From Trametes villosa (Eukaryota; Basidiomycota; Agaricomycetes; Polyporales; Polyporaceae): a stretch of 64,000 nt of DNA. The notes beneath the pieces are model-generated. The model saw only the letters and a program-made list of their open reading frames with translations. It was not told the origin of the DNA and made no database searches. The stretch spans positions 558,001 through 622,000 of the forward strand of contig PUDQ02000003.1 of the NCBI GenBank assembly GCA_002964805.2, given 5' to 3'. Below are positions 30,964 through 41,694 of the stretch, one piece after another (position 1 is the first letter of the stretch; each line of letters opens with the position of its first letter). The position numbers and the translations under genes are program-made.

Positions 30964-32882
30964 CTAGTAGCGTAAATTCATGGGCGGTGGTGAAGGCATA
31001 ATTACGATTTGATGCCCATAGTCCTCATATGAATTCCGACTCCGGGGCGAATACGATCGACTACGGGACCGCGACCGCGAGACTGAACGGCGGGAAGACT
31101 GGCGGGGTCGCGGAACCTCGGTATGCCATCCCTCCAACCTCAGCGTAATCTCAGCTGGGTCGCCGCGGTCCATCGTAGCCCGCGCGCGGTACTGCCCCAG
31201 CCTGCCCACCTGAAGGGCGAGGAGCAGCAGCTGCAGCTCGGCGTTCCGCCCTGTGCTCGCCTGAGCATCGCGCGCTTCAGCAACGTCCAGATTCGGGAAC
31301 AGCATGTCGAGCGCTATGGCAAAATCCAGCAGGCCCCTAGTGCGCTCAATGCTGTCGATGTGGAGCTCGCGGAGACCGTGTTCGAGGATGGGGACGGTCT
31401 CGAGTTCGGGAACCGCGTCAAGGTCGAAAGAGGGGATCTTCAGGCGTGCGAGGTGCGAGTGCGCATGGGCGAATGCAGCGATTGTCTTGATCGTTGGGTG
31501 ATCGCGTTTTGCAGGCGGAGGTTCCGGTATGACAACACTAGGGCCAATCGGATAGATGCCGTCGTAGTAAGTCGTCGCAGGCCGTGGTGGAGGGGCTCTC
31601 TTTGCGACCTCAAACTCGACCAAGTCGGGCCAGGCGTCCGCGAGCGCACTAAGTGTATCGTCCGCGAGATGGAACTTGATGCCCTCGAATCGGAATGAGA
31701 TAGTTCGCAGGCCCTGTGCGACACCGGCACGCAACGGCTCGAACAGTTTCCTGCTGTCTGGAAAGTGTCCCTCGGAATCGCAGCGGCATTGGAACGTAGC
31801 GCGGAGTCGGCGAAGAGGAGGTGCCAATGCCGCCAGTAAGGGCTCGACGTTCCGCCTCGCGCGGGTGTATGACGTCGTCCCTTGCGAGGAGCGTTCCCCG
31901 TCGCACAAGCCCTTTGCCTCGATGGAGAGATCTATGAGGTTAGGGGGTGCCGTGCAGGCGACAAAGTTGCAGATGTAGCCAAGAGGACCGGTGAGCGACA
32001 GCTCGCGCAAGCTAGCGAAGCCCGCTTTGCTCTCCAACAGGGGCGTGTCGAGCTTGAAGTTGAGCTGGAGAATCCGCAGATTAGGGAAGCCCGCCAACGC
32101 GCGGACCTGGGTCGGAGTAAGAGTAGCCTCGTGCAAAACTGTGAGCGTGTGTAGCCGCGTGAGGTCCCAGAACGGGACTTGCGCCCGAGGTAGACGAGGG
32201 TCGTTTGTCGCATGATGTTCGGAATTTGGTGTCCGGTCATTGATTGAGAGATGGAGGGTGGATGCCAAAGCTAACTGCGCCGCTTGTAAGACCATACGCA
32301 GGACGCCGGATTCGGTGTCCGAGGCGATGGTGAGGTCGAGGTTTCGAATGGACGGAGAGAAGAGCATGGTGTAGCAGAGACTGTTCGAGTTGACGGTCAA
32401 GCCAGAAACGCGCTCTAGACGCGGGAGAAGGGGTCCCGGCGAGCACCGCTGCATCAGTACGATCCACACGGCGATGTGGACCTTGCCGATGTCGGTGAGG
32501 TGTAGGCTTCGCACCCGCGTGGCGTACTGTAGAAACCTCGCCCAATGCGCCTCGGTAACCACATCGTCGAACATCTAGAACAAGGATCAGAGATCGATAC
32601 CGGAAAACGAATGAATTGAGTAGGACTGACGAATTTCTCCTTGTTGTAGGTAGGGAAAACATAGAGAAGATGTCGAAAATCATCTATATCCCGCCACAGG
32701 GCGTCAAGGGCAGGGGTGGACACGGCGCGACCGACACAGGCTACTTGTGCCAACGCTTGCCGGCATTCCAGCCGGTAACCCCGTTCTGTGTTGTCAAGAC
32801 CTGCCAGAGGACCCGGGGCGAGCTTACACAGGATCCTCGAGACGATCTTCGGCGACGATAACACTTCTGCTGAAGCTGACAT
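30964..32882 (-). CDS. F-box protein, paralogue 3 (about 620 aa)
   Basis: Exon 1 32882-32631 (MSASAEVLSS), intron 32575-32630 (56 nt, GTCAGT...GTTCTAG, phase 0), exon 2 32574-30964. The intron is required here because exon 1 otherwise runs into another frame. Exon 1 supplies the F-box region (ILCKLAPGPLAGL, RLECRQALAQVACVGRAVS, ALDALWRDIDDF). Exon 2 starts MFDDVVTEAHWARF and carries LRR-like repeats (LRELSLTGPLGY, LRTISFRFEGIKFHL) and a C-terminal Arg-Ser tail (RSVSRSRSRSRS). The 28426 and 30964 genes are head-to-tail neighbours, consistent with tandem duplication. Confidence 0.8.
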
Positions 32883-34092
32883 CCTTCGCAGTTTGTTCGC
32901 AGTCCAGGCGATTCTATCGTAAATCTGATGTTACAAACGGTGAGTATCTCGAACGCCGTGTCGCCCGTAACGACAGAGAATACATACCTGGAGCTTGAGA
33001 GGAATTCGGGTGGATATCACCGGGGCGCAGCTGCGTATGTTCAAGGTTTGTTGCAAGCTGCAGCCGGCAGCAATAACTCCTTAGGCGCACGAAGATCATG
33101 TTGTTGATTGTCATGCGCGTGATTCTCCGCTGCGCTAACTTGTCGCCAACGTATGTGATTCCCAGAGAGCGCAGGGCTATATATCAGAGTAGCAATATTG
33201 AGATTGACTGGGGATATATCTATCAGCCCGCAGGAGCGTAAAGGTCAGAGACTGGTGAGGCTGGGACAAAGTGGACGAGAAAGAGGAGGGTTTCGTTAGG
33301 CGCCCTCTCTCTCGCCGCTTGTCGCCTACCATCACTGTGCTCGAATTCAAGAACCTCTCCTCGCCATGGTTCGCGGTCGCCGACGAAAGAGTTTGGAAGC
33401 AATAACGCGATACAGATGGAAGGGTGGTACGGCAACGCTACGCACTCGCATTGGCAGCACATCCGCACTTTGCATCGACTTTGCACCGCCCGGCCTGAGT
33501 TCGTGCGCCATGGGGGAAATCTCCTCCTCGACTCGCTAGGTACTCAAGTCTCTGAATGAGTTGTATCTGCCAGTGCTAACGTACGATACAGCCTCAACCA
33601 TGATGGAATTTGAGGAGTGCTCAGCATCAACGCACTGCTCTCAGTTCTTTGATATCCATGATATCTTGCCGACTCCGTAGAGAACGGGCCATGAATAGCG
33701 CGTGGCCCAGCGCAGCCAACAACGGCAGAAGCATTTGCACAACCCCAGATTCCTTCGCCATCTCCTGATTTGCACGTCGCTGGCATCTCCGGCGGTGCAA
33801 ATGCCAACATGTTGCGATGGGCGCTGGCGAAGTGCCTTCAAGGTTGACATGACGGCGGTGCGTCAATGATTACGTGCCAGCGCGCCGATGTGCATTGCAC
33901 AGTGATGCTTCATTGAATGTACACGGCCACAAGGGCTACTGGACATTGGTCTCTAACACACGTGGGCGTCGGCGTCCGCAGGTTTCGTCTAACGACCGAG
34001 ACGGTCGTCTCTAGACATATCCGAGATGGCGAAGTTGCACTGCCGACTTCAGGTCTCCACAGCGCCGTAAGACGATCCGAAGGCTGGTCGCG
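32883..34092. other. No gene recognised
   Basis: Divergent spacer between F-box 3 (minus) and GHGH copy 7 (plus). Open frames of 60-99 codons exist on the minus strand, without motifs. Confidence 0.4.
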
Positions 34093-34100
34093 TATATAAC
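34093..34100 (+). promoter_or_regulatory. TATA box of GHGH copy 7
   Basis: TATATAAC, 133 bp upstream of ATG 34233. Confidence 0.5.
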
Positions 34101-34232
34101 TCGCCCACCCTAGACCGAGAGCGCTACCAACTCCTCCTACCATCGTAGCGCAGCACATCCACCTTACGCTGTCTCGCCCTTCAGCTACACACTCCTTATC
34201 CGACCCCATTCAACCCTTCCCCCTAATCCACC

Positions 34233-34811
34233 ATGGGCGGTTCCGTCTCCGGTCACGGCCACGGAGCCTTCCTCGACCCTCGAGAGGTCGGAGACTTTGC
34301 CTCGTCTCAGGCGGATGACTCGCAGGACACTACTTCCAACCAAACTCCCCCGAACACGCCTACCGCGCCCGGCCACCGGCGCCAGCTCGCTAAGCTCAGC
34401 ATCCCACCCACCTCCAAACACCTACTAGGGTCCCCTGGCACATTCGCGGTGGCCGGGCACGGACATGCGGCGCAAGCGCACCCTAGCCCACTATCCTCGA
34501 CCAGCGCGCCGCCGACACCGTCGCTTCCTCGCCCATCCGCACGTGCGTCGCGCAGGAGCAGCTTGTTCTCCAGTGCAGCCGACTCCGGGAGGGATCCCGC
34601 ATCGGAGAGCGCGTCCCCCGAGGATCCATCCTCTGACGTCGCTCGCGATGGTCTGATGCCGTCAATCGCCGACGCGCAGGAGGAGCTGTCGGACGGCGAG
34701 CACGACGGCCACGTCGACCCCGTTGGCACAGGCGTAGGCGGTGCTTCCAGAGATGGTGGCGTTGAGCGCGAAAGCCCGTCGGCGTCCCTCCCTCCGTCGA
34801 CGCTGCATTGA
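34233..34811 (+). CDS. GHGH family, copy 7 (192 aa, N-terminal box type)
   Basis: Single exon, ATG 34233 in a CCACCATGG context (MGGSVSGHGHGAF), TGA at 34809. GHGH boxes lie at 7-10 and 75-78 (AVAGHGHAAQA). A third site reads APGHRRQ, possibly a decayed box. The Ser block is complete (SARASRRSSLFSSA), followed by an acidic segment and DGLMPSIADAQEE. No signal peptide or known domain. Unknown function. Confidence 0.75.
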   Translation: MGGSVSGHGHGAFLDPREVGDFASSQADDSQDTTSNQTPPNTPTAPGHRRQLAKLSIPPTSKHLLGSPGTFAVAGHGHAAQAHPSPLSSTSAPPTPSLPRPSARASRRSSLFSSAADSGRDPASESASPEDPSSDVARDGLMPSIADAQEELSDGEHDGHVDPVGTGVGGASRDGGVERESPSASLPPSTLH

Positions 34812-36173
34812 CGGAGAAAGCGTCCGTAACTCACTAGCGGGCGCGTGTGTATGGACCTCCGCATCTTCGTGTATTTGTATCACAACCGACTAGCTAGTGG
34901 CCCGTACCGATGTATACCCCCTATTTATTCCCTATTTATCTTGTACTATCGACTTGTTGTACCCCATATATATTGTACTTCCTAGCAACTGCGTCAGCGT
35001 GGAAGGTTTGGTACTTGACGTGCACACATCATCTGCACAACGCAAACGAGGCGGAGAAGGTTTTAAACCTACAAAGTTCGGCATGCCTGCTTGCAGCTCT
35101 GGTTCAATCGATTCTCGTTCATTCGCAGCGATCCGCGCGCCCGCCCCTGGCAGACTGTAGAACCCGAAAGTGCATTTCCAACTCACTGCTAGGCGGTGCG
35201 TCCCCCTAAATCCCCAAGGCTCGAAGGGACAACCTCCTACCAGGCACGTTGTCCGTTCAAATTCACAAGAGCAGGGCCGCCTTGCCATGTGCTGCCGCGG
35301 CTACTGCCCAGGAGCTACAGAGATCTCGGGGAGATGCCCACCGAGCGAAGCTTTGCGTAGAGCCTTGGATAGAACGGTACCGAAACGATCGAGAGTGGTG
35401 GTGCCTCACTTGAGGCCCTTGGCCGCCCTGTTTGTCGAGGCTCAGCAGGGCGCAATGGAGAGATGTTGCATTCAATCAGCGCCGGGGCGATATCGGCGCA
35501 GAACCGCCATCCCGACGCATCAAATCCCGGACTCCGCGTCCGTTGTGCTTGTTCGGGGATCTGCGGAAGAGTGCCTGCCACGTGCGGTTAGTGTTCAGAA
35601 GGAATAACCAAACGACGCTCGCCGCTCACAATCCCTGAGAGACACACGTAGCGCATAACGCCGACGAACTTTGACGTTGCGAGTCAGCAGGCAGTGCCCC
35701 ACCTAACTCCTGCGCGTCTTCGAGTGACTCGGGTCCGACAAGGAGCAGGAACAGACGACTCATCGTGATGGATAATGCACGGTCTGGCTTCAGGTACTGT
35801 GAACTCGAGAGCTTCGGCGATTTGAAGACGCACAGCCTGCGACCGCGGCGGTGCAAAACTCGCATGCCCTGATTACGGGCGGGCGCCACGCACGGAGACG
35901 ACATCGCGGCAGTGCGCCGAGTGCTCCGTGCCCTTTGATGCACCGTTTCAATGCTGATATCCTCGCCGCGCCCAAGATGCGACGCAGGAGAGACGATCTC
36001 GGGGCAGGAGTCCGTGTCGCGACTCCGCTCCGTTGCGTTTCAGAGGGCGGTGCCCGGCGCCACGAGCGCGACGCGAGAGGGACAGACGCGCGTGCAAGGG
36101 AGAGGGGCAGCGCATGTTTGATGATGTTGAAGATACACGCGTGAGGGTTCTGGCCGCGAGAGGCCTAGAGGGG
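34812..36173. other. No gene recognised; distal part is a duplicated promoter
   Basis: 34812-35780 has only short frames. From about 35840 to 36010 the sequence is homologous to the upstream region of GHGH copy 9 (see separate entry). Confidence 0.4.
35840..36010 (+). promoter_or_regulatory. Conserved upstream block of GHGH copy 8
   Basis: Shared with 41850-42010 on the minus strand: CCGCGGCGGTGCA, GACATCGCGGC, TTTCAATGCTGATATCCTC, AAGATGCG then CAGGAGAGACGATCTCGG, and GTTGCGTTTCAG. The order and spacing are kept, so this is a duplicated promoter, possibly with conserved regulatory sites. Confidence 0.6.
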
Positions 36174-36181
36174 TATAAGTA
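36174..36181 (+). promoter_or_regulatory. TATA box of GHGH copy 8
   Basis: TATAAGTA, 125 bp upstream of ATG 36306. Copy 9 has the same octamer. Confidence 0.55.
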
Positions 36182-36305
36182 CGAGAATGGAATGGCGAGG
36201 ACCGCATCGACTCACTGAGACTGAGAGAGAGCAGCACTTGCATCTTCACCTCCAACCTCCTCATCCACACCGTTCTCGCACTCTCGCACGCCTACCTCTC
36301 ACAAC

Positions 36306-36857
36306 ATGTCCGTCATCGGCCACACCCACATCAGCGTAGTCTCCGGCTCACAGGCACCCGCCACCGGATCTGCCACCAACGCCTCCTCCTCTTCCGGCCA
36401 CGAGCTGCACGTCGCCATCGCGCCCACAGCTGCACGCGCGCCTTCGAGCATGACCACCCCGGTCACCCCTGGACATGGGCACGGCGCAAAAATCGCCATC
36501 CCCTACGTCGATGCGCGTCGCCCGACCGCCAACGACTCTCCCGTCACACCGGGACACGGACACGGCGCGCGATACGTCTCGTCATCGCCCGTGCAGCCAC
36601 GGCCTTCGGCCCGTGTTGCACGTCGGAACAGCCTGTTCGCTACCGGAGGCGGATCGCTCGAGGAGGGTGGAGACCAGGAGGACGCGACGCCCGGGCACCC
36701 ACTCTTCGACGTGGCGCACAATGGGACTCTCCCACCTCACTCGGAGACGGAAGAGCCGCATAGCGCGGAAGTCGACGGTCGCTTCAACCAGCCCGCGCAC
36801 GGACAAGGCGGTTCTTCGCAGGAAGAGGACCCCTCGAGACCATTTGGGAGTGCCTAA
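36306..36857 (+). CDS. GHGH family, copy 8 (183 aa)
   Basis: Single exon, ATG 36306 (MSVIGHTHISVV), TAA at 36855. GHTH box at 5-8, LHVAIAPTAAR at 34-44, GHGH boxes at 56-59 (TPGHGHGAK) and 83-86 (TPGHGHGARYV). The Ser block reads SARVARRNSLFATG. A segment shared only with copy 9 follows: GHPLFDVAHNGTLPP and GRFNQPAHG. The acidic/Ser tail ends SRPFGSA. No signal peptide. The near-parallel with copy 9, including the promoter, shows a duplication of the whole transcription unit. Confidence 0.8.
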   Translation: MSVIGHTHISVVSGSQAPATGSATNASSSSGHELHVAIAPTAARAPSSMTTPVTPGHGHGAKIAIPYVDARRPTANDSPVTPGHGHGARYVSSSPVQPRPSARVARRNSLFATGGGSLEEGGDQEDATPGHPLFDVAHNGTLPPHSETEEPHSAEVDGRFNQPAHGQGGSSQEEDPSRPFGSA

Positions 36858-37645
36858 ACGCCTGGTTTGGGACCGAGTATCCGCGGATATGTTCGAGCTA
36901 TCATTATTCTGGACTTGGTGAACGCCTCGAAGGCGTTGTGTATCCCTGTAGCGCATCACTGTACACTCGAACACTCATGGCTCCGTATTGTTATACTTAT
37001 CACTTATATTTATCACGCGCATTCTTGAATCCTAGCGAGCGGGACGCCACGTTCATAGTGACGCCACTGCGGATTCTATGAAAACATGCTGCCAGTGAGC
37101 TTGTATGCATGCGGTTTCAAAGGGAAAAAAGCCCACAAACAGATTTGGGATGTCGATATGATATGTTCTAGTACGCCATGGTACCAGCACAAGACGCTCA
37201 GCGCTCAGGCATGGAGAGTACCAAGTCGCAAACGGGACGTGGTGGTAGATGAAAGAGAGCCGTGGGAAACCGTATGCACCCCGACCCCGACGGGAAGTAC
37301 GAACATTGGCACTCTGCTTGAAGCTTTCGATGTCGTCGTCTTCATGATGCACGGCGAGGAAGACTTCGAAAATGCCAATGACAAAACACATGCATAGAGA
37401 GCGACGCGCAGCGTAGTACAGACAACAGTGCAACAAGAGAGTCAGTTCGGAGCGCACAACCGTGGTTAGGGGCGGGAGACCATCCGAGGTATACTACAAG
37501 TACAACACACAACACTTCCAACCAGTCCGTAGGTACGCAGGTACAAAGCCCCAAGCCAAGCGCAACGAGCAGGTCATACCCAGTACGCAGAACAACGTTT
37601 ACAGCTCGATCAGACTCTCCTGCTCCGGGGGAGCGCCAGCCGGCC
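36858..37645. other. Convergent 3' spacer, no gene
   Basis: Between copy 8 and the BTB gene on the minus strand. Open frames at 37053-37457 (minus) and 37086-37397 (plus) overlap each other and have no motif. Confidence 0.4.
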
Positions 37646-40119
37646 CTACAGACCAAAGCCCCAGGCGTTGTCATCGGCATCGACGCTGTCTGAAGACTGA
37701 GCGATCGTCGTACCTGCGGCCGAATCAGATCCGCCAGCAGCATTTGCAGTGTCCTCCTCGTCCGGAGGAGGCGGGGGAAGCGCCTTGTCGGCGCTGGCCG
37801 TCTTCTCGCCTGCTCCCTCGGCGGGGGCATCGCCGGCGAGGACGGGGACGACGTTGGCCTCGGACGTAACGCCATCCTTCGAAGAGGCATCCCCCACGCT
37901 CAGAGTCGAAGCCGGTTCGCCCGTAGGAGCAGCTTCTTCCCCAATGCTCACCTTCGTGGAGTCCACTTGCGCCTCGGTCTCCTGGGGCTTCACGTCGACC
38001 GCCTCACCTGCTGGCGCGTTCAGGGCCGTCGAGGCATTGGCTGCGTCCTTCGGCGAAGCGTCTGACTTCGAACTGTCGGCGCTGGGTTGTGCAGAGGATG
38101 CCTCCTGGCTGTTTGCCGAAGCCTCGTTCTGGGGCCCACCCGCCTGCGAGGTGATTGTCGCCTGAGGAGGTGAAGATGATTCGGGTTCGGCCTCACGTTC
38201 GCCCTGCTGCCCTGTCGCGAGACGCTCACCCTCCCCTGTTCCTCCCGACCGCTCGTCCTCGCCGCCAGCAGGCGCAGGTCCTTCGGCGTCGGCAGGGGGT
38301 TCTGTGGTCGGCGTAGACTCCGTAGCATCCGTGTTCTGGCCCGCGCCGAGGGAGGCAGAGTCCGTGGTGACAACAACACCGGTGCCAGCACCGCCAATCG
38401 TATTCGTGAGTTCCGTAGAGTCCGTAGGGTCGTTAACAGCGTTCGTATCATCCTGCGGATCCCCATCCCCATCCGCCTCCACCACCTGTTCACCGCTGCT
38501 TCTTGCCAGCTTTGGTTTTGTTCTTCTTGCCTGGGGTGCTGAACCCGCCTTCGTCGCCGGTTTCTGCGCCTTCGTCGGTGGCGGCCTTTCCATCGGCTGC
38601 CTTGAGGGCGGCGAGGGGATCTTTGGCGTCGCCGGCGGGGGTGGCTGGCTCCTTGGCGTCGCCGGAGGGTTTGGCCACGGTCGGGGAGTCCTTGTTCCCG
38701 TCTTTGGCGTCTTTCCCGGCGGTGGCAGGTTCTGCGTTTCCAGCGGTGCCAAGGGGGGCGCCTGCGTTTGAGAAACGGCCGTCAGTCGGGGTGGCAACGT
38801 GGACGCGGAAGAGGAGAGCGCTTGACCTGAGGCAGCGGGCGTCGCAGAGGAAGACGTCGTCGTCGTCGGCTTGTCCCCGGCCGTGGGCGTCGCGGGCGCT
38901 GGCGCGTTGGTGCCTGCGGGCGTGTTAGCGGCCGGCTGCGAGGGCGACGTGGGGGTGAGGGTAGAGGGGGCGGACGTGCCGAGGAGCTCGCCGGCGACGC
39001 TTCCGACCAGGGAGCTGAACGCACCGAAGCTGGAGGAGAACGAGGTCGTGGGCGGGGGTGAGCGCGCTCGGGCAGCACTCGCAGACGCCGTCAACGAAGG
39101 ATGAGGCGCCGCAGGCTTTGCGATAGTGGGCACCGACGCGGGCGTCGTCGTCGTGTTAGCCGTCGAGGGCTTCGTCGGCGACTCAGGCGGGGCTGGCTTC
39201 GCACCGCCGGACTCCCTAATCGCCAGGCCCCCCGTCGCGCCGATCCCCTTCCGGGGAGAGGTAGTGGGTGTAGGAGCGGTGCCAGTGAACGTCGCCACAC
39301 CTGTACCTTTGTCGAGGGGGGTTAAGGAGGGAGAAGGGGGGCCGGCTGTGAGCCCAAAAATCTCCTTGATGATCGACACCATGTCGTCCTCCTCGAGCTC
39401 CGCAGCGGTCGGGCTACGCGCGCCGTTGGCGAGAGGCTTTCCGCGCGCGCACTCGCGCGCCGTCGCGAGCAGAAGGGCGGTCTCGAGGCCGAGGTGTCGA
39501 CCCTCCTTGAGCGACAGCGGTTCGGCGCGCAAGCAGAGGGCGGTGTATGAGGGGATGAGGAGCTTCTTGTCGAGCTCGTACGTCTGGTAGAGCTCGATCT
39601 TGGGCACCGGTGCGATCTCGAACTTCTCCAGCTCGCGGCTGCAGAGCTTCTTGACCTCGCCGAAGCGCCAGTCGAAGGCGAGCTTGAGGATCGCCGTCCA
39701 GTCCTCGAGCGTTGCGTCGTATATTGAGTATTTGCTGCGATAGATAAGCCAATGCTGAGGTGGAGATCAAACGCTACTCACGGGTTATAGAACACCCAAA
39801 GGAACTTCGAAAAGTCGTCCGAGGCGACGTCGTCCAGCGGGAAGGGATTCGCATCCGACGAACCCTTGGGAGCCTGCCCGGCGGGCGCCGGCGCCCCAAG
39901 CTTTTCACGGAACCATGCCGACTCGCGCTCGAAGAAGTATCGGTGGACGCGATAGATGAAGTTCTCGACCTACACGTCGACGGCGATTAGGACGCGCGAC
40001 GACGATGAATGTGGGAAACTAACCAAGAAGTGAACGTCACCACCGTTGAGGTAGTACTTCGGATGCCTCTTGATCTGCTCGACGGCCGACTGAGAGCCAA
40101 AGTAGTTGCTGTGGGCCAT
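37646..40119 (-). CDS. BTB/POZ-domain protein with long low-complexity tail
   Basis: Exons 40119-40024, 39969-39782 and from 39734 onward, with introns of 54 and 47 nt. Start MAHSNYFGSQ. The BTB/POZ fold covers about residues 15-150: YYLNGGDVHFLVENFIYRV, HRYFFERESAWFREKL, FPLDDVASDDFSKFLWVFY, YSIYDATLEDWTAILKLA. A second helical block follows (VKKLCSRELEKFEIAPV, ALCLRAEPLSLKEGRHLGLE). After about residue 220 the protein is Ser/Thr/Pro/Ala low complexity. The tail is uncertain: a 65 nt intron at 38762-38826 (branch CTGAC) leads to a frame with strong C-ending codons that stops at 38490 (487 aa, end KAGKKQR). If it is retained, the frame stays open to 37646 (790 aa, end DDNAWGFGL). BTB proteins often act as CUL3 adaptors or oligomerisation modules. 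Confidence 0.75.
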
Positions 40120-40965
40120 GATGGGGGAGTGGACTGTGTGGACGGAAGTCAAGGGGGAAAGGCGGGCGGCGCCAGAGATTTATGCGGGCGATCTCGTCAA
40201 CGCTCGGCTATTCTACACGTGTTGGCCGCATGTCGTCCAGGAACCTCGAGCACGTTGACTCTGCTTGTACGTCTTGGGGTTGCATCTGCGACTCCTGCTT
40301 GATTGTTCGGACACACACTCGACATTATGCGATGACTGGGAAAAGTGCGCGTTGTTTTTGTTGGTGGTGATGGTGGAAGACAAGATGCGTGCCGACGCGC
40401 GTCTACACAAATCTCCGTCTTTTCCGAGTACGTCCATCATCGTCAAGCACGCCTCTTGCCTGACGCTTTGTACCGCCCAGTTTACGAACAACAACGAACC
40501 AGGATGACATGTCAGCCGGCTAATATTGTTGACAGGGAAGAAGAGCAGAGTAATGCGTCGACATACTAAGGCCGCATCCAGTTACGATTAGGCGTTAGAC
40601 CACCACCGCACGCCGTGCGGCAATGCAACTTTGTACCAGAACAAGAGACCTAGGAACGAGAAGGAGTACGGTGAGTTGTGCCACGCTTGTCCAGTTTGCC
40701 TCAGATACTGACGTACAAGGACAGTCTGTCACTACGTGCAACGCTGCCCCGAGCGTAGTCGCCCGCCCGACTTGCAGGTTTTGTTAAAATACGCAACATA
40801 AATAAGCAGGTCGAGCGTAACAATACATGACGGTCTGCGGTCGAAACCCTCAAACATATCAGGCTACACCGGTATAGGGCAACATCTGCCGAAGTCTGTC
40901 TGTCTAACCAAGAAAAAACTTGAACCCCGCCGTCTCCTACACCTCTAGGTCACGAACGCTGAAGC
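40120..40965. other. Spacer upstream of the BTB gene and 3' of GHGH copy 9; no gene
   Basis: Holds the BTB promoter. Short frames only. AT-rich around 40780-40920. Confidence 0.4.
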
Positions 40966-41550
40966 CTAAGCTCCGCCGACCGGCCTCGAGGAAGCGTCCG
41001 CTTCAGTCTCCGGATTCTCGTCCAGGCCGCGCGCGGGCTGGTTGAACCGGCCGTGGATATCCCCGTCAGTCGGCTCATCCACCTCCATGGTCGGCGGAAG
41101 GGCTCCGGTACGCGCGACGTCGAAGAGGGGATGCCCCAACGATGTAGCCCCAGCCTCCTCCTCGCCCGACCCGTCGTGCACCTCGTCCGCGGTGGTGAAC
41201 TGGCCGCTCTGGCGCGTGACGCGCGCAGAAGGGCGCGGCTGGGCGGGCACCGACGGAGCATCGCTGTGCGTGGGCGGAAACACGAAGCGCGCGCCGTGTC
41301 CGTGCCCGGGCGTGCTAGCAGAGCTGTCGGCACTCGGGAGGCGCTCCTCAGTGTCGGGGATGACGAACGCCGCGTGCCCGTGTCCAGGCGTCAACAAAGT
41401 GGCCAAGCTCGAGGGCACTCGAGTGCTCGTGGGAGCGATGATGACGTGCAGGCCGTCTCTGGGGGAGTTGCTAGCGGGCTCGCCGGTGCTCGTCTGGGCA
41501 GGGGAGGCCTCGGCGATGTGGGAGTGGCCGATGACGCTGTTGGAAGACAT
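40966..41550 (-). CDS. GHGH family, copy 9 (194 aa)
   Basis: Single exon, ATG 41550 (MSSNSVIGHSHIAEA), TAG at 40966. GHSH at 8-11, LHVIIAPTSTR at 34-44, GHGH boxes at 56-59 (TPGHGHAAF) and 82-85 (TPGHGHGARFV). The Ser block is weakened (SARVTRQSGQFTTA). GHPLFDVARTGALPP and GRFNQPARG are shared with copy 8. The open frame extends upstream to 41970, but TATA position, family alignment and the duplicated promoter place the start at 41550. Unknown function. Confidence 0.8.
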   Translation of the reverse strand: MSSNSVIGHSHIAEASPAQTSTGEPASNSPRDGLHVIIAPTSTRVPSSLATLLTPGHGHAAFVIPDTEERLPSADSSASTPGHGHGARFVFPPTHSDAPSVPAQPRPSARVTRQSGQFTTADEVHDGSGEEEAGATSLGHPLFDVARTGALPPTMEVDEPTDGDIHGRFNQPARGLDENPETEADASSRPVGGA

Positions 41551-41686
41551 GGGTAGAGGTGGTAGAGGCGGGCGAGGATGTGAATGTGAATGTGAAGTTG
41601 ACGAAGACGGGGCTGTCTCTTGAAGCTTCGAGTGCCGTGTAGCTCGGTGAGTTTGAATTGGTGCAGACACCGTCCCTCCACAGTCG

Positions 41687-41694
41687 TACTTATA
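41687..41694 (-). promoter_or_regulatory. TATA box of GHGH copy 9
   Basis: TATAAGTA on the minus strand, 137 bp upstream of the ATG. Confidence 0.55.

Noticed and set aside
38020..38493. Arg/Leu-rich minus-strand frame of 157 codons
   Set aside because: It is the shadow of the BTB tail frame, with abnormal composition and no start.
3967..41550. Reading the GHGH boxes as cores of a secreted repeat-peptide (RiPP) precursor or a pheromone
   Set aside because: No signal peptide, no dibasic Kex2 sites around the boxes, no CaaX end, and only one or two boxes per protein. Kept only as a remote possibility.
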